The notes: generated from the letters alone by a model not told the origin. 64,000 nucleotides of DNA from Brachynemurus nebulosus (GCA_035578155.1 JAPWDM010000012.1:15411619-15475618), one strand, 5' to 3'. Positions 10,752 through 23,702 are shown, counted from the first letter of the stretch. A program made the numbers and translations.

Positions 10752-12364
10752 TACCCCATGATATGTCAGCCAAACAATATAAAAGAGGTTGGTATTCAGA
10801 TTCACCTACTTTACTGTACAGTTTGTTTCACAAGAGTGTAATGCTTAAAATGGTTCATCTAATAATAATTTTATTTGAAGTTACATTATAATATATACTT
10901 TCTCGAATATGATAAATAACGATGCAGAAATCAGTGCTTAACATTTTAACAATAATGCACCCAAGAGAAGATTAGACCCTACTAGAGGAAATTTTCTGAC
11001 CCATTTCACACGCTTACTACAAATAGATTCGGATAAATCGGAATCATGCTCTTGTAAAACAGAATGTATACAATAGATACATTGAACATTATTCATATTA
11101 TATGATAAATCGAGATACACAGATTGTTTAGAATTTTATCGAATACGTTTGGGAATTTTTACAAGAATAACTGGGTTTCTGAAAATACAGAATTTTTTCT
11201 ATTTAATTAATGCTAATTTTTGATTTGCCTCTAGACAACCCAAAAATTCCCTCTCCTATCCCATCTTTTTAAAAACTGTCGACAATTTAGTTGCTTTCTG
11301 GTATAAGCATTTCTTTGCAAAATCAAAATTCAAAACGTCTAATCATCATATGAAAAATTTGAATTAAATATCTCAATATTCATACTCAATTTACTCGTAT
11401 TTACCACTAGTGATGCGCAAAATTAGTCATGGTGTATGTAGCGCCGCATGGAACAGGCGCTGGGTAAAATCAAATAGTTTCCATTTGAAGTTTTCCAAAA
11501 AATAAAAATCTTTGTAATTAAACTAAGAAAATTAACAAGTATCAGTTTTAAAAGGGATTAGATAATAGTTAGAACATTCATGTTATGTCAGTTGCATAGA
11601 AATTGCACTAATGCAAATTATAATATCTTGTATTAGTGAGAGTAAGAAGAAAGACAGTGTGACAAAGGTGCTTCAATAACAGATCTGGTTGGTCAAGAGA
11701 ACACCACACAAAAGGTAGTTCTGAGAATTAATATTATGTACTTAAGTGATTTATGTATCTCACTCTTTCATATGATAAAAAATATGTTTACCTCAATTAG
11801 AAGCTCATGGAATGTTCTATAGGAAAAATAAGAAATTTTATAACGAACTTTGAAAAAGTTGATTCATTGACAAAATCTAAACCAACAGCGATAATTAAAA
11901 GAAACTTAATATCTAGAAATTTCACGCTCAATATAACTGCTTTTCAAATTTTCCAAGCGCCTATAATTTAATGGAAAATCGGCGGAAATTGTTTTAGGTC
12001 AGAAAGATGAGCTAGTCATTTCGGAATTTAGAGAAAATGACTTATACTATATTTTCGCGCTTATTTCGTGCTGTCTCAAAACATTCGGATCCCTTATGGT
12101 TTTGTGCTGTACCTCGTTCATTTTCCACCAATAGCATAATTCGACATTGATGTGTAGTTTACTTTTTAATTTACACGAAACAGATTCTATGTTATATAAA
12201 ACTAGAAACTGTCAGTTTCTTGAAACAACAATAACAGTAAAATGAATCTTTACCCAAGTCGGATACCCGGACCCATTATAAACAATTATATTTTAAACAT
12301 AGAAGATCTTTGATGATATGTTTCGGTGATAAGTTGCTTATTATTATTTTAATATTATTAACAT
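10752..12364. other. No recognisable gene
   Basis: AT-rich. At 11408 an isolated TAGTGATGCGCAAAATTA resembles the end of the hAT-type element at 19690, but I found no matching second end nearby. Nothing else can be supported over these 1.6 kb. Confidence 0.45.
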
Positions 12365-12366
12365 TA

Positions 12367-13210
12367 GGGGAGACTGGGGTAAAGTGACCACTCTAAGACA
12401 AAATGTTGTTTAGTTTATTTGCTTGAAAAGAAATTCAGATTAATAAGTATTTAACATATAGTTGCTTTAGTGCAGAACCAATAACCATCAATATATCAAC
12501 AATATCTTGAAAGGTATTTTTGCAATTTTTGTTTTTGGCAACATGTGGAAAGTGACCAGGGGTACCCATTTTAACCCAAAAAGAAATCTTGAAATTATAA
12601 GCTATGTTTGTATCATAAATTATTATTACATATCGACGAACGGGCGGACGGACGGACATTGAAATCTTATCATAAGGGTTCCTTTTTCACATTTTTTCTC
12701 GGAACCCTAAAAATTGATTTCAGGCAATTTTTTTGTTTATAAAATATAAAGAACTAAATAAAAGTTCTGAATTTAATATAATACGTTAAAATATTATAAG
12801 AATTCAATTTAAGCAGCGATCAAAGACACTGACCACTTTGCCCAATTATAAGCCTGGCCACTTTACCCCGTTCGACGCCATTTCGGCAAATTACAACTAA
12901 TTTCAAGAAAGAATTTTCTGATTTATCGATAACTATATTATTTTAAAGGTAATTAGACAGAGTTTTTAGCTGTCTCAATTAAGAAATTGTATTCCTAATC
13001 AATAAGAAAATAATGAGAATACAACTTAAAACTTACTTTACATCAACACTCGAAAATTCAGAAAATTCGTTATAATTCATAGAATCTAGGCAACACTAAT
13101 GGCTTGTCTGCAAGCTAGTATTCAGCTTCGCCACAAGATCGGAGTAGTTTCCGGTGAGTAAAGGCCAACGGCCACTTTACCTCCACTGGCTACTTTACCC
13201 GAATCTCCCC
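12367..13210. mobile_element. TA-flanked inverted-repeat element, 844 bp
   Basis: Left end GGGGAGACTGGGGTAAAGTG; right end read inward GGGGAGATTCGGGTAAAGTA. TA stands outside both (12365-12366, 13211-13212). The phrase 'gtaaagtg(g/a)cca' or its complement recurs inside (near 12550, 12830, 12850 and 13170), so several subterminal copies exist. Inside also lies a short GGACGGACGGAC repeat. No transposase frame; the 74-codon minus-strand frame at 12435-12659 is chance. A non-autonomous element with Tc1/mariner-like target choice. Confidence 0.78.
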
Positions 13211-13212
13211 TA

Positions 13213-13948
13213 CTATTATTATTAGCTTTACACCCACTTCCCTATCCCTGCCCTCCCCTTCTTATCCCTAAATTGGATAACATTTACCCATGAATACTAT
13301 CTATTCATATATACTGTAACAGTATAATCTTTGATACTTATCATGGGTTCAAACCCCAGGTGACGTGTTTGGTGGCTCAAACTAGCGTCCGTAACGTGAA
13401 CTATCTAAGACCTCCATCTTACTCCATGCCGCCATCATTATTCCGACATATTGGTTTCTTACACAAAGGCTTCATTTTGTGATTCCCCGAACTAAGTGGT
13501 TTTTAACACAGGCCTTGATACCAGAACTATTTTTTATGTGAGTCACAATTTTCTTTATTGAAAAATTTAAACAATATTTAAATTAATTTTTGTAAAATAC
13601 CTATTTTTATAAACATTCAAAATAAAAGTTTGCTTAAAATATAATAAATATTAAATATTTAAATGAAATTAACTTTTATTATTTAAACTACCAATTTAAC
13701 CATCTACCGACTAATACAATTTCATTTTATCAACAAAAAATTTGACACAAGCCACCATGCGTAATGCTGGTTTTCGGAGGACAATTCTTCACAAGTAACA
13801 CACGAATATAGGGACAAGTATAATTAATGGCATCCAACAACAATATATAGTAATTTTATGGCGCCAAAATCAAGTTTTAAATATGTATATGCTAGAAACC
13901 CGCATCCATTACAATACATATAGCATAATAAACTGTGTTAGTTCTGTT
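13213..13948. other. No recognisable gene
   Basis: AT-rich. It includes a palindromic word GGGTTCAAACCCC at 13345-13357 that resembles a tRNA B box, but no A box or folding partner is visible upstream. Confidence 0.4.
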
Positions 13949-13951
13949 TAA

Positions 13952-14205
13952 GGCTCAATCCACACTATAGTGCCGATTACAGTTCATTCTTGGTTCAGTC
14001 TCGGTCCGACGGTCCGATAAAATATTCTTAAATGAGAAATAAGTAAGTACCTATATTCACAATATCAACATCAGTTCAGTTCCAGTCCAATCACCATTCA
14101 TAGTTAGTTTGAATACACTCGTTTATTTCTCATTTAAGAACATTTTACCGAACCGAAACTGAACCGAGAACGAATTGTCATCGGCACTATAGTGTGATTC
14201 GAACC
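13952..14205. mobile_element. Palindromic MITE, 254 bp, TAA-flanked
   Basis: The arms begin GGCTCAATCCACACTATAG on the left and GGTTCGAATCACACTATAG read inward from the right, both followed by TGCCGAT. TAA lies outside both ends (13949-13951 and 14206-14208), matching the 3-bp TWA preference of PIF/Harbinger elements. The inner arms carry 'tttctcatttaagaa' and related words, so most of the element can fold on itself. Assignment to Harbinger is inferred from the duplication length. Confidence 0.68.
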
Positions 14206-14208
14206 TAA

Positions 14209-14705
14209 ACCAATCTCAGTACTTTAGTCGCTGAAACAATGAAATAATATCTTAAGTATAACCACACTTCCTATTATATACTGTCATTATTCGATATTCG
14301 ATTTATTAGGGTTCCGAAGAAACATTTCGTAAACCTTATAGTTTCGTGGAATCCATTTGTCTGTCCGTCTAACTGTCACCCATTATTCCAAAATTTTTCG
14401 GTCTATTAGCATAAAGTTCTGCAGAGAGGTAAAAATATCAAGTAACTCGCAGAAAAAAAATTTTTTAAGTTATTTTGGGGTACTTTTCTCTGTTATTGTG
14501 TGCGCAAGCTCAAAAGACCTCCAAAAACTGTGGTGAGGGGAACACAAATTGTATTATTTCCATAGTTACCACCCAAACCAAATAATTATGTTTTTATATC
14601 AGTGAGTGAGTAAACTTCTATTTATTAATATGATAGACAAAGATAAATGCAAATGTAAATAAAAAAAGTTCCTTTTAGCTTGCCCCCATAATATTTTTTA
14701 TGTAC
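14209..14705. other. Repeat fragment with GGGTTCCG word, otherwise nothing
   Basis: Starts with AT-rich DNA. At 14307-14370 'agggttccgaagaaac' is followed by CTGTCCGTC-type words common in dispersed insect repeats. No boundaries are visible. Confidence 0.35.
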
Positions 14706-14707
14706 TA

Positions 14708-15088
14708 CAGTAAACTCTCTTTAATTCAAACCTGCGATAATTCGAAACTCTCTATAATTCAAAGGTATCACGAGTTCCCTACAAAATCTCTTTATATTTC
14801 GAACTAAAATAGTACATTTTTATACAATCTTGGTAATTCGAACGAAAAAATCATTGCTACGTAACAAAACGACGCGTTAATTCGAACTCATCGGTGTCAA
14901 ACACTCGACAATTCAAACTTGCAGAGAGAAAGAGATAAAAAGATTGTAAGTACATTTTGAGAAAAGTTCAAATTCATTCATCGCAAATGCTTAAAGAATT
15001 AAAATTGTTACCTGTGATAATTCGAAACTCTCTAGAATTCGTAATATTTTAAGAGTCCCTCGAGTTTCGAATTAACGAGAGTCGACTG
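14708..15088. mobile_element. TA-flanked pogo/Tigger-like MITE, 381 bp
   Basis: Left end CAGTAAACTCTCTTTAATTC; right end read inward CAGTCGACTCTCGTTAATTC. TA flanks both (14706-14707 and 15089-15090). The word 'aattcgaaactctct' recurs several times inside in both orientations. The CAG start, TA duplication and 'ctct..ttaattcgaa' ends fit the pogo/Tigger group of Tc1/mariner elements. No coding region remains. Confidence 0.75.
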
Positions 15089-17455
15089 TATATTGTGCCC
15101 AATATCGTTAGATAGAGTTCATAAAATCAAGTTGAGGTTCCATTTATATACATCTTCTCATTTTTTAGCCCCGTTTTCAGTCCCGTAGCCCCGAGCTTCG
15201 AAGTGGTGAAAAGTTTGTCGACCCTTTCGCAATTCTTAAGCTTTTGGCCCAAGAAATCTGAAAAAATTAAAGATATTAGCATTTATTACAAACATTCAAT
15301 TTATTAAAATTATTTCATTAAATTATGAGCAAGTAAATTTTCGAAAATTCGATGAGTAAATAAATAAATAAATAAATTGTTACCTCTATTTTCGCCAAAA
15401 AATTTAAACTTGTAATTTCATTATTTGATTTTATTTGGCGATAAACCTCAGTATTAAGACCAGTAAAAAACCAAACAGAATTTTTTAACCAATCTTCAAC
15501 ATGTCGTATGTCGACCGGTTTCGGTGTCACAAAACACCATTATCAAGACAAGAATATAAAAATCAATAAAAATAAAAATAAAAAAATAAAAAAATTTAAA
15601 ATTTTTTTTCATAAACAACCTAAAAATCTTTTAGTTTGGATCAAAACCAATCAAATCAAACAATGTCAAATATAGCAACTCGTTGATTGCAAAAAAGGAA
15701 ATACGAAAACGGAAATGTGAAACAACAAAAAAACTTCTGAAGACCAAACTTGCAATAGAGAACAGAAAAAGTAAAAGAAGAAACGAAAAATCATTTTTAG
15801 AAAAAAAAACATCTGTAAAAGCCACAAATCGCCTTATGATGAGTAGTTTAAAGTAGAGAAAATGGTCCCCAAAAATAAAATTTTATATCAACAAATATTT
15901 CGGAAGCTAGAAAACATCCTCCAAAAATTCAGTTCCAAAACATTAACGAAGATGCTTTAAAGTGCACAAAATTTTCGTTTTTCGTAAGTAATTCCACAAA
16001 TAATTTCGTGTGAGATATCATTAGAAAGAACTCAAAAATAAAATAAAGTTAAGGTTCTTTTAATCAAATTTCATTTTTAAATCTCATTTGCGAACTAGTG
16101 AATCCAAAGTAAATATCCTTCCTGCTATGACTATCACATACATTTATTTACTTTTTTGACAAGCGACAAAAACCATTGAGGATCCCTAACTTAATGCCTA
16201 TCCAACACACACTTGGCGAGTCTTTATCATTAAAACTGCTTATGTACTCAAACATAGAATGGATGTTTATTATTTTGTTTTATCTGACTGACTCAATGAC
16301 TGACTGACTGACTGATTCCAGAGAAGCCAACGAACTTTCTTCCCTCTAACGAACAAACGATCGCATCGAAGGGAAAAATCAATAAAAAATAATAAACACT
16401 TGTTTCAAGATTAGGGAATTGGAAAAGCATATAAACAAATAGAAAATAAATGGTTTTCATCCGATAGAAAATGTAATTTTATTTTTCATACGCCCGCCGT
16501 TATAAGTCAAAACGATTAAACTCTACGTACATACGTAATGCTCAACTCTATTTATGTATCTTGAAAAGAGTAATTTTACCTCTAACAAGAGGACGGCACA
16601 GCCTTGGGGTCGCCGATTTTGCTGAATTTTTTTATTGGTCATTTTTGGTAATAACATTTCCATTATTGCTTTCAATTTTTTTTATTCATTAAAGGTGGCA
16701 AAAATACAAAAAATTAAATTATAAGCTACAATTTATATTACCCCTTAAATCAATAGCTAAAATATTCTAACTTTGACCTCTGTAATTAACTTATGTAAAA
16801 TAGCGCGGGGGGGTGCAAATAGATCTAGTATTATTTTTTATTTCTATAAATTGATTGCTTTTTAAACGATATCATTGTATGTAAAGTAGCTATTTGCGGG
16901 ACGGTTATTTAAGTTATAAAAAAAATAAATTAAAATCGATTATAATGGGCGATGTTCCCCATGATATGTTATTTTTTTATATATCTTGTTTGTTAAAATC
17001 ATTACCCGTATTGATACTATCAAGCTTTAATGAAACATGGTTGAATTATCTCGAAAAATTCTGTAAAAATTAATTTCTCAAAGAATTTTAGTTACGTATC
17101 CAATCGAATCCAACGTATATATTTGAGGCATTTGATAAAGCAACTAGTCTATTTTGGTATTATGATTGTAGAGTTTGCACCAAATTGCACCTATTTTCAA
17201 AATTTGCTGATTTTATTTTCATTTTGTTTGAGAAAAGGTCATCAACAAGAAGCATAGAAAGTTCATATAAGCACTCAATGGTGCATAAAAATATCAAATA
17301 ATTAAATAAAACACTCAAATTTATTAGATTTATGTAGGTACCGAATATTCCAGTTAAGTTAAAGCTAAAATTAAGCGTATCATCGAAATTCGTTATCAAA
17401 AATTCCATATTCCATTTAAAATTTATAAGTTGATACCACGTGGCTAGAAACCAGT
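15089..17455. other. AT-rich stretch with one retroelement-like end motif
   Basis: At 15511-15547, read on the minus strand, CTTGATAATGGTG is followed by a small GGTGT/ACACC hairpin and then CGAAACCGGTCG. This CTGATGATGG-hairpin-CGAAAC pattern recurs at 56952-56990. A CTGA microsatellite lies at about 16287-16317. Minus-strand frames at 15318-15530, 15631-15825 and 17160-17408 are AT-driven and unrecognised. A dispersed-repeat phrase starts near 16590 (GACGGCACAGCCTTGGGG). Confidence 0.4.
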
Positions 17456-18335
17456 AACCGGCAATGAAATCGAGTTGTATGAAAAAAGTCTCAACCTAGG
17501 GTCAAACAAGATCTGCAAATTTCAAATTCATCCGACGAATGGTTTTTGATATATCATTTGACTAACCGTTACGGGACACCCTGTATAGTGACACCCAGTA
17601 TTTTGTTAATAAATATCAAGTAAAAGTAAATTATATTGTTATATAACTATTCTGTAGTCAATAAAAGGACTAAATAATTTTTGCTATCTTTTACCTAGTT
17701 TGGCCCCACTGTGGGACGGGGGACTTGAATTAGGCACGTATTTGGTTACAAAACCGTGCCGGTTTCAAGGCAACAATGCCTCCTATTGAACACGTAAACG
17801 GAAATACGCGTCCCGGACAGCACCTTACCCTTAAGATTTTTTATTTACCCTGTAAAAAACAATTTTCATTATGTTATCCCAGGGACATGCAATAAAGTGA
17901 TTTTATTTTTTTTTTCTCAAAAATAAAGCAAGATACGAAAAAATGGTAGAAATAGAAAAGTTGTAGTTTTAGTAGCTTAATGCGAAAACAATACAAAAAT
18001 TAAAAAAAAAATCAGTGGCGCACATTTTTTGTCAAAAATATTGATTAAGGTGCCTTCCGGGACGCTACACTGGACATGATATTTTTAATCTAGTTAGAGC
18101 TAAATTAGTCCCTTACTACCCCAAATAACACTGCCAAATTTCAACAAAATCGGCTAAAGAATTATTAAAATATTTAGGAAAAAACTATTTCTTTTATAAA
18201 TGCTGACACACCCTGTATCTTAAAAACGAAACATTATCGGACCTATGTTTATATGGACTTTTCGTCTTAGAATTACTCAAGGAATCACCCCTTCAAGTTT
18301 GGCCACGTACTTACATAACACCCTGTATACATTCT
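17455..18335. repeat. Dispersed repeat cluster with ACACCCTGTATA ends
   Basis: The words 'gggacaccctgtatag' (17573-17588), 'acacaccctgtatctt' (18208) and 'aacaccctgtatacat' (18320) mark ends of dispersed insect-type repeats. Between them an inverted pair, GCGTCCCGGACAGCACCTTA at 17808-17827 and its near complement at 18045-18066, brackets about 260 bp and may be a small foldback element. A GC-richer block lies at 17700-17830. No protein frame is supported. Confidence 0.5.
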
Positions 18336-19689
18336 TTTTTTCTGTTGGTCACTGCGCATCTAATTTTCCAACACACACACACACATATCCTTATCGATAT
18401 CCTATAGGAACATACCTACTATGATAGTGGAAAAAAAAGCGCAGACATAGCACACTTTCTACTATACACCATTGCATGCGAAAACAAATATAAATTTAAA
18501 AAGGAGAACGAAATACTGTCGGAGCTTTTCTGAAGCTTTTCTCATTATTGTTTCTGTTTTATTTGTCCCCAAACGGACATTTCGATTGTTACAAACTCTA
18601 TTAAACTCTTTACATAAAATCTACTACTCGGCAAAAACTTTGTATGGACGTATAAAGAGGAGGGAAAAAATACAAATAAATGAGAGGGTAAAGTCGTGGA
18701 AATTTAATTATTTTTTATTATCTTTTTCTCGTTTCGCTTGACGGTGAAATATAAACAAATTTGCAATAACTAAAAATTAAAAAACAATTAAATATGAAAC
18801 TTTTTCCAAACAAAGTTTATTCAGTTCCACCGAAGTTTCCATTTGATTTCCGTAAACACGCTTAACATTATTTGTATTAAAAAGATAATACCAGCTTTTC
18901 TTCGGACAACTTACCTTGAAAATCAATAGCTAATCTAAACAATAATGCACATACCTCACAAGAAAGTATACAACATAATACATAACACTCTCCCATTACG
19001 CACGCTCCGATTTAACATTTACGTCATCACACAAGATGTGTATAATGGAACCCTTCCGTGTTTTAAAACTAGTATATTTGAATGTGTTAGTATGTTGTTT
19101 ACATTTTAACTCTTGTGTGTTTTTTCTATTTTTTACCTGTTATCATCTTGTGTTAAAAAAAAATCAACAATGATAACAATTTATGTATTGAAATTTTGTC
19201 TTCTAAGTAATAGTTTGTAACAGTAATTCATGCAAATCAGAAACATTAACGCCCATGACCTTTGACTTCCTCATTTAACAATTTCTCAGAAACAAAGGAA
19301 CTTTTCTTTGTACCTTGGTTCTTATAAACTGGGTGTGTCTGTTTGCATTCATCTTCACTAATGTGGACATAGAATTCTCTAGAATCGTTGACCCTATTTT
19401 TAAGTTTTTTATCTTGATATTAATTGTCTTTTATGATTTTTTGATTTCTTGCCATAATTTTTGAGAATGGCCTCGTACCGAAGCATGTAAGATGCTTTAT
19501 AATTTTTTTTTTTTGTGATTTTTGATTTTTTTGATGTTTCTGACTTTTGTTTTTTTATTTTTGATTGTTTGACCTGTGCGAACATGTAGCTCATATATTT
19601 CTGTGATCTACAACGTTTTTGGTTTTATCTTGTTGCATTAAGTCGGTCTTCGTTATCAGATTTTATCTTAATTTACCTGCAGTTGAATG
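18336..19689. other. No recognisable gene
   Basis: Includes an 89-codon plus-strand frame at 18472-18741 that is Lys/Arg/Leu-rich, resembles nothing I know, and opens with a non-ATG codon. A CA microsatellite stands near 18370. The rest is AT-rich. Confidence 0.4.
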
Positions 19690-20127
19690 TAGTGATGAGC
19701 AAATGCAACACCAAGACCAAGACTTGACAGTCTTGCATTAAGACTTGTTCTTGCATTAAGAATCTTGGTCTTGGTCTTGCTAGAGCAGTTTGAGTCTTGG
19801 TCTTGGTCTTGGTATTGCTAAAAAATCTTGCACTTTCTTGCATTTTTTTATTACCGAATTTTTTCCTTCTAAAATCAGAATTTTCTCTCGTTACGGTATT
19901 AATTAAACTTTCAAACTATTTAAATAGTTTAGCAAGACTCTTGCTTTTTTCTTGCTTTTGTCTTGGTCTTGCTCACTTGAGTCTTGGTATTGGTCTTGCA
20001 GCCATACTTATAGTCTTGGTCTTGGTCTTGCTCTTGGTATACATAGTCTTGGTCTTGGTCTTGGTCTTGCAAAAAATGCAAGACCAAGACAAGGCTGCAA
20101 GACCAAGACTAATTTTGCTCATCACTA
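19690..20127. mobile_element. hAT-type element filled with TCTTGG repeats, 438 bp
   Basis: The ends are TAGTGATGAGCAAA (right end read inward also TAGTGATGAGCAAA). They are flanked by 8-bp near-identical duplications, gttgaatg at 19682-19689 and attgaatg at 20128-20135. Inside both ends are runs of the hexamer TCTTGG or its complement, about a dozen or more copies, in inverted orientation relative to each other around an AT-rich middle. The 111-codon frame at 19797-20132 (Leu/Val/Leu repeats) is simply this hexamer translated. The 8-bp duplication and TAG start suggest hAT. Confidence 0.78.
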
Positions 20128-20139
20128 ATTGAATGATTT

Positions 20140-20328
20140 TTCAAGTTTTTCAAGCCTTAATGACGTATTTAATTGATACCTAACTATGAAAATAATCCAT
20201 AATGATGAACGGATTCGATATTTATAACATAGAAAAACAAAAGTTAGTAAATAGCAGTGGGTACGGGGTCGCGAAATATTTTTCCATACTAAAGGGGTTG
20301 CGGCATGAAAAAGGGTGAAAAACACTGT
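20140..20328 (-). mobile_element. Truncated copy of the hAT element at 29276
   Basis: Read on the minus strand, the segment begins CAGTGTTTTTCACCC, continues with CGCGACCCCGTACCC-like sequence, and then follows the element at 29276-29986 through 'ataaatatcgaatccgttca' and the Tyr/Asn-rich AT stretch. Only one end is present and the copy breaks off near 20140. It lies almost directly after the TCTTGG-filled element. Confidence 0.72.
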
Positions 20329-20329
20329 G

Positions 20330-21548
20330 TTAGAGTGATGTCTAATTTCACAATTTTAAAAAAAAAGAAAAAAAAATGGGACCTCCTAAAACGCTGGATA
20401 AAAATCGACCATTCTTCCACGAACATTTAACTTAAATCAACAGTTTTTTACCTCATTTTTAATTTTCCAGTTGTGTTTAAAAAGAACGAAAAAATAACAA
20501 CCTATAGGGTTAATTGATAAATTTTCATTAACCGCTACACACAGGTTACAAACGGGATAATAAAAAAAAATCCAATATCTTTTGTTGTAAATTCTGGAAC
20601 ACATCCATAAAATTTAATTATATTTCAAAGTATTCATTATTTAATGAAACATATATACCGGGGACCTTGTAAGGCTAATATGAAAATAAATAGAGTAACT
20701 TCCTCCACACCTCACTCCCCGCGTAGCCTTAGTGCCCATCCGCTGAGAAGAGATAAAATATTATGTAAAAAGTGACAGCGCGCGTAGAATAATTTTCTGT
20801 GCAAATTATATTGAGACCAGCGGGGTATTTTTCAATTTTCAACTAAATGAAGTACAAACAGGCTTCTTTCTTTCGATGTGCATACATATAAGCGCGGCTG
20901 CCTCCCTCCAGTGTTCTAGTGCCGTTAATGTATAAATATATTACAATTTTTTTTTTTTTTATGTACGTTCCTTCACGATGGTACGAGCAATTTTTATATT
21001 TATATAACCGGGGATCGAATTAAAAAGGATTTAGGAAAAAAATTATTATAAAAAAAAAGAATTTTAAAATGTTAAAATATATATAAATATGAGAAAATCT
21101 TTTTTTTTTTTTACGGATATTTTTCTATTTAATCTTTCCATTATGATTGGATTTGTCAAAGCTGGATTTAATTGGATCGCTAAATTATATTCTGTGGTCA
21201 CTTACATAACTCAAACATTGAAAGTATTAAACGTAATTTTTTTTCAGTATTATACAGTAATAGTATTGTTCAGTTTGATTGATTTGTGAACAGTATATTT
21301 GATATAATATTATTTCACACAATTTAAATGACATTTTTTTCTTAATTATTGGTAATTTTAATTTATTCAGAATTGCAAAAAAAAAAATGTATGTGCCACA
21401 AAAATAAAGTGTGAATTGTTGTTTTCGGGCCTTTACAGGCCTTCTGGCAACAAATTTTACAATCAAGATTAAAAGTTACACTTTAGTGCCTTGGTATATA
21501 ATATACTATTGTCTCATTTATGTATAATTATTTCAAAATTATTATGTA
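20330..21548. other. No recognisable gene
   Basis: AT-rich with poly-A and poly-T runs. The frames at 21089-21289 (+) and 21227-21466 (-) are dominated by AT codons and overlap each other. Confidence 0.45.
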
Positions 21549-21549
21549 A

Positions 21550-21858
21550 CTAGCCGTATACCCAATGGGATTTCCCATCGGCAACATCTTTTTATTAGGT
21601 ACTCACTGCTCACTTTCAATATTTTTCAAAAGCCTAAATACCAATTTCTAATTTCAAAAATGACGAACTTCCCAGACGAACTTTCATTTCCTGTTTTAAC
21701 GCTTTATTAGGGAATGAATTTCCAGAAACGTTTACACAACTGACTTTTATTTATAAGTAGTAATGCTTAAGGATCAATCTTCATATCTTCTGTGCTAAAT
21801 TTCGTCCTTTTAAACCCAACAGTTTAGGCTGTGCGTTGTCTGTCAATCAGTGTATAAA
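21550..21858 (-). mobile_element. Helitron-like 3' end and body
   Basis: On the minus strand the segment ends GGGTATACGGCTAG at 21550. It is preceded by an ATGGGA/TCCCAT hairpin about 16 bp upstream of CTAG, and the next base outside is T. Such a hairpin followed by CTRR and T is the Helitron 3' signature. The interior carries phrases typical of a family copied again at 22415-22550 ('tgacgaa', 'tttccag', 'aaatttcg'). The 5' end is not clear. Non-autonomous and old. Confidence 0.6.
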
Positions 21859-21896
21859 ATATTATTTATTTGAATAGTCATAATAACATATTTTTT

Positions 21897-22396
21897 CTAC
21901 TCCTGTTGAAGAACACACTCATTATATATCCGTTAATTGTTGAGAAAGTTAAGCATTATTCAAAGGTGTGGAAGAATGACCATTACTCAATACCTTTTTG
22001 ACCAATGAGATCACAGTATTAACCATTATTCTATAGGTTTGCGATTGCTTTATATATAATGTATGTATCAAGTTTTAATTTAATATATGTTGCGTAGTAA
22101 CGTAAACAACGTTGCCTAGTAAACAAACTAGTATATATTTTGTTTTGATCGCTTTATAGATATTATACAAACATTTAATGAAATTAGAAATAGATTAAAA
22201 ATTTGATTTAGAATTTATATTCAATTTTATTTAAATCAAAAAGGAAAAAAGTCGTTGAAGAAATATCGTAATCTGCTCACTTGCAATGGCTATTACTCAC
22301 TCAGATGTATTACGACACTCGCCTCGCAAGCTCGGCTCGTGTCGCAATTTCATTTTCGTCAGTAATAGTTATCATTACTAGCTCGTTGAATAATAT
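21897..22396. repeat. Dispersed repeat, copy 1 of 2
   Basis: Starts CTACTCCTGTTGAAGAACAC and ends near 'gctcgttgaataatata'. A second copy of about 450 bp occurs at 34716-35168 in the same orientation, with many shared phrases ('gttaattgttgagaaagtta', 'ccattactcaatacct', 'atgttgcgtagtaacgt'). This copy has an extra hairpin, GCCTCGCAAGCTCGGCTCG, near 22320 that copy 2 lacks. No coding sequence or clear terminal inverted repeats. Confidence 0.7.
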
Positions 22397-22414
22397 ACTA
22401 TTTATATATCTAAC

Positions 22415-22560
22415 TTGAAAAATGACGAATTTCCATAAAAATTTACATTCCCTATTTAACCCACTTAGGGGGCGGATTTTCAAAAATCCTTTCTTAGTGG
22501 TCACCTACGTTACATATAGGGAACTCCTGTGCAAAATTTCATTCTTACTATGCAGGGATG
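22415..22560 (-). mobile_element. Internal Helitron-like fragment
   Basis: The phrase sequence 'tgacgaatttccata', 'aacccacttagggggcgga', 'tttcaaaaatcctttctta' and 'gcaaaatttcattctta' parallels the body of the Helitron-like segment at 21550-21858. Neither the CTAG end nor the TC start is visible here. The 67-codon frame across it is not a gene. Confidence 0.45.
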
Positions 22561-22742
22561 ACTATAGAAAAATGTCACAAACTATTACCTTAGCGTCAGA
22601 GGATTCTAAAAACGGCCAAAATTGAATGACGTTAAAAAAAATAAAATTAATGCAACGTTAAATCAACAAAAATGAATAGACGTAACTTTAATGAGTTATT
22701 GAGGATTACAGAAAAAAGAAATATTGAGCAGTTGTCGCGTTA

Positions 22743-23690
22743 TACAGGATGTAAAGTATATAAATCTCGCTATGAAAACAGTGGGTAGATCCCGATCTCA
22801 CCCATGTAATTAATATTTGCCAATAAATTTGGACCAAAATTGTTTTTTAACAGAAAAAATATGATATTAAATATGGGTCAAAAAAGGGGCCCTTAAAAAT
22901 TTTATTTAATTCGGCTCTGAACATCTCATCACTGTAAGATAAATTTTCAGTTTTTAGAAAAAAAAAACATCTGGAGAACAAGTTTACGACCTAAACATGT
23001 TTACAAAATTTTATTGAATTTTAATCAAAAGTAGTATATTGTGCAATAAGTGCCAGAAATTGTCGATTGCCCACGAAAGCGAAGTTGAGCGCAGGAACGT
23101 AATGAGTGCACGCATTCGCTTGAGTGGGCAAGCGACAATCCCGCACGAGTTTCACATACTATTTTTATTACGAATTTCACATACTTTTTTCTATTATTAT
23201 TACTATTTTTGACATTTTTATTACTATTTAAAATAATATTTTTGAGTGTTCGCCTTTTTTTCTAAATTAAATATTGTATAAATTACTTTGTTGGTGGTTT
23301 CTATAGAAATAATTATGAAATATTTATTAAATAAAATTTCAAGGGGCGGCTTTGCTTGTTTTGATTAAATTTTGCGTGTTTTATTGTCAATTTGCGTGCG
23401 GAAAGTAAAAAAATATATAGGAAGAGTACAGTGGGCAAACAGCTATTTTACGTACAAAAATGTGTGCGCCAAGTTAGTATTTCTCCCGCATGAGTAATAA
23501 AAAATTATTTTCTACCTTTGATATTAAGAAGGTAATTTATGCATAATTTAAACAAGGCCGTACTTACAATTAGAAAAATTTTGAAACATCATGCAACCAG
23601 TTAATTTGCGATTTTCTCAAACTGTTAATTCCGAAAAAATTCCTGTGGTTTTATAAATTTATGCAAATGTATACGTATTTAAAATATTAT
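22743..23690. mobile_element. Second copy of the composite carrier with one hairpin MITE
   Basis: The left end TATACAGGATGTAAAGTA is uninterrupted here, whereas at 9373 the equivalent site holds an inserted MITE. The body 22759-23036 matches 9866-10130. The hairpin MITE occupies 23037 to about 23505 and shares the same insertion point as the 10131 copy, so this insertion predates duplication of the carrier. The right side continues with 'gatttgcgattttctcaaac'-like phrases, also seen near 10665. A piece of the GGAAAGTTACTTTCC palindrome is deleted near 23400. Confidence 0.65.
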
Positions 23691-23702
23691 ACATTAATAG
23701 AT

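Noticed and set aside
11408..11430. Another hAT-type element starting TAGTGATGCGCAAAATTA
   Set aside because: No matching second end or 8-bp duplication found within 1.5 kb.
13345..13357. B-box-like GGGTTCAAACCCC as a tRNA or SINE
   Set aside because: No A box at the right distance and no acceptor pairing.
19797..20132. 111-codon frame rich in Leu and Val
   Set aside because: It is the translation of the TCTTGG hexamer array.
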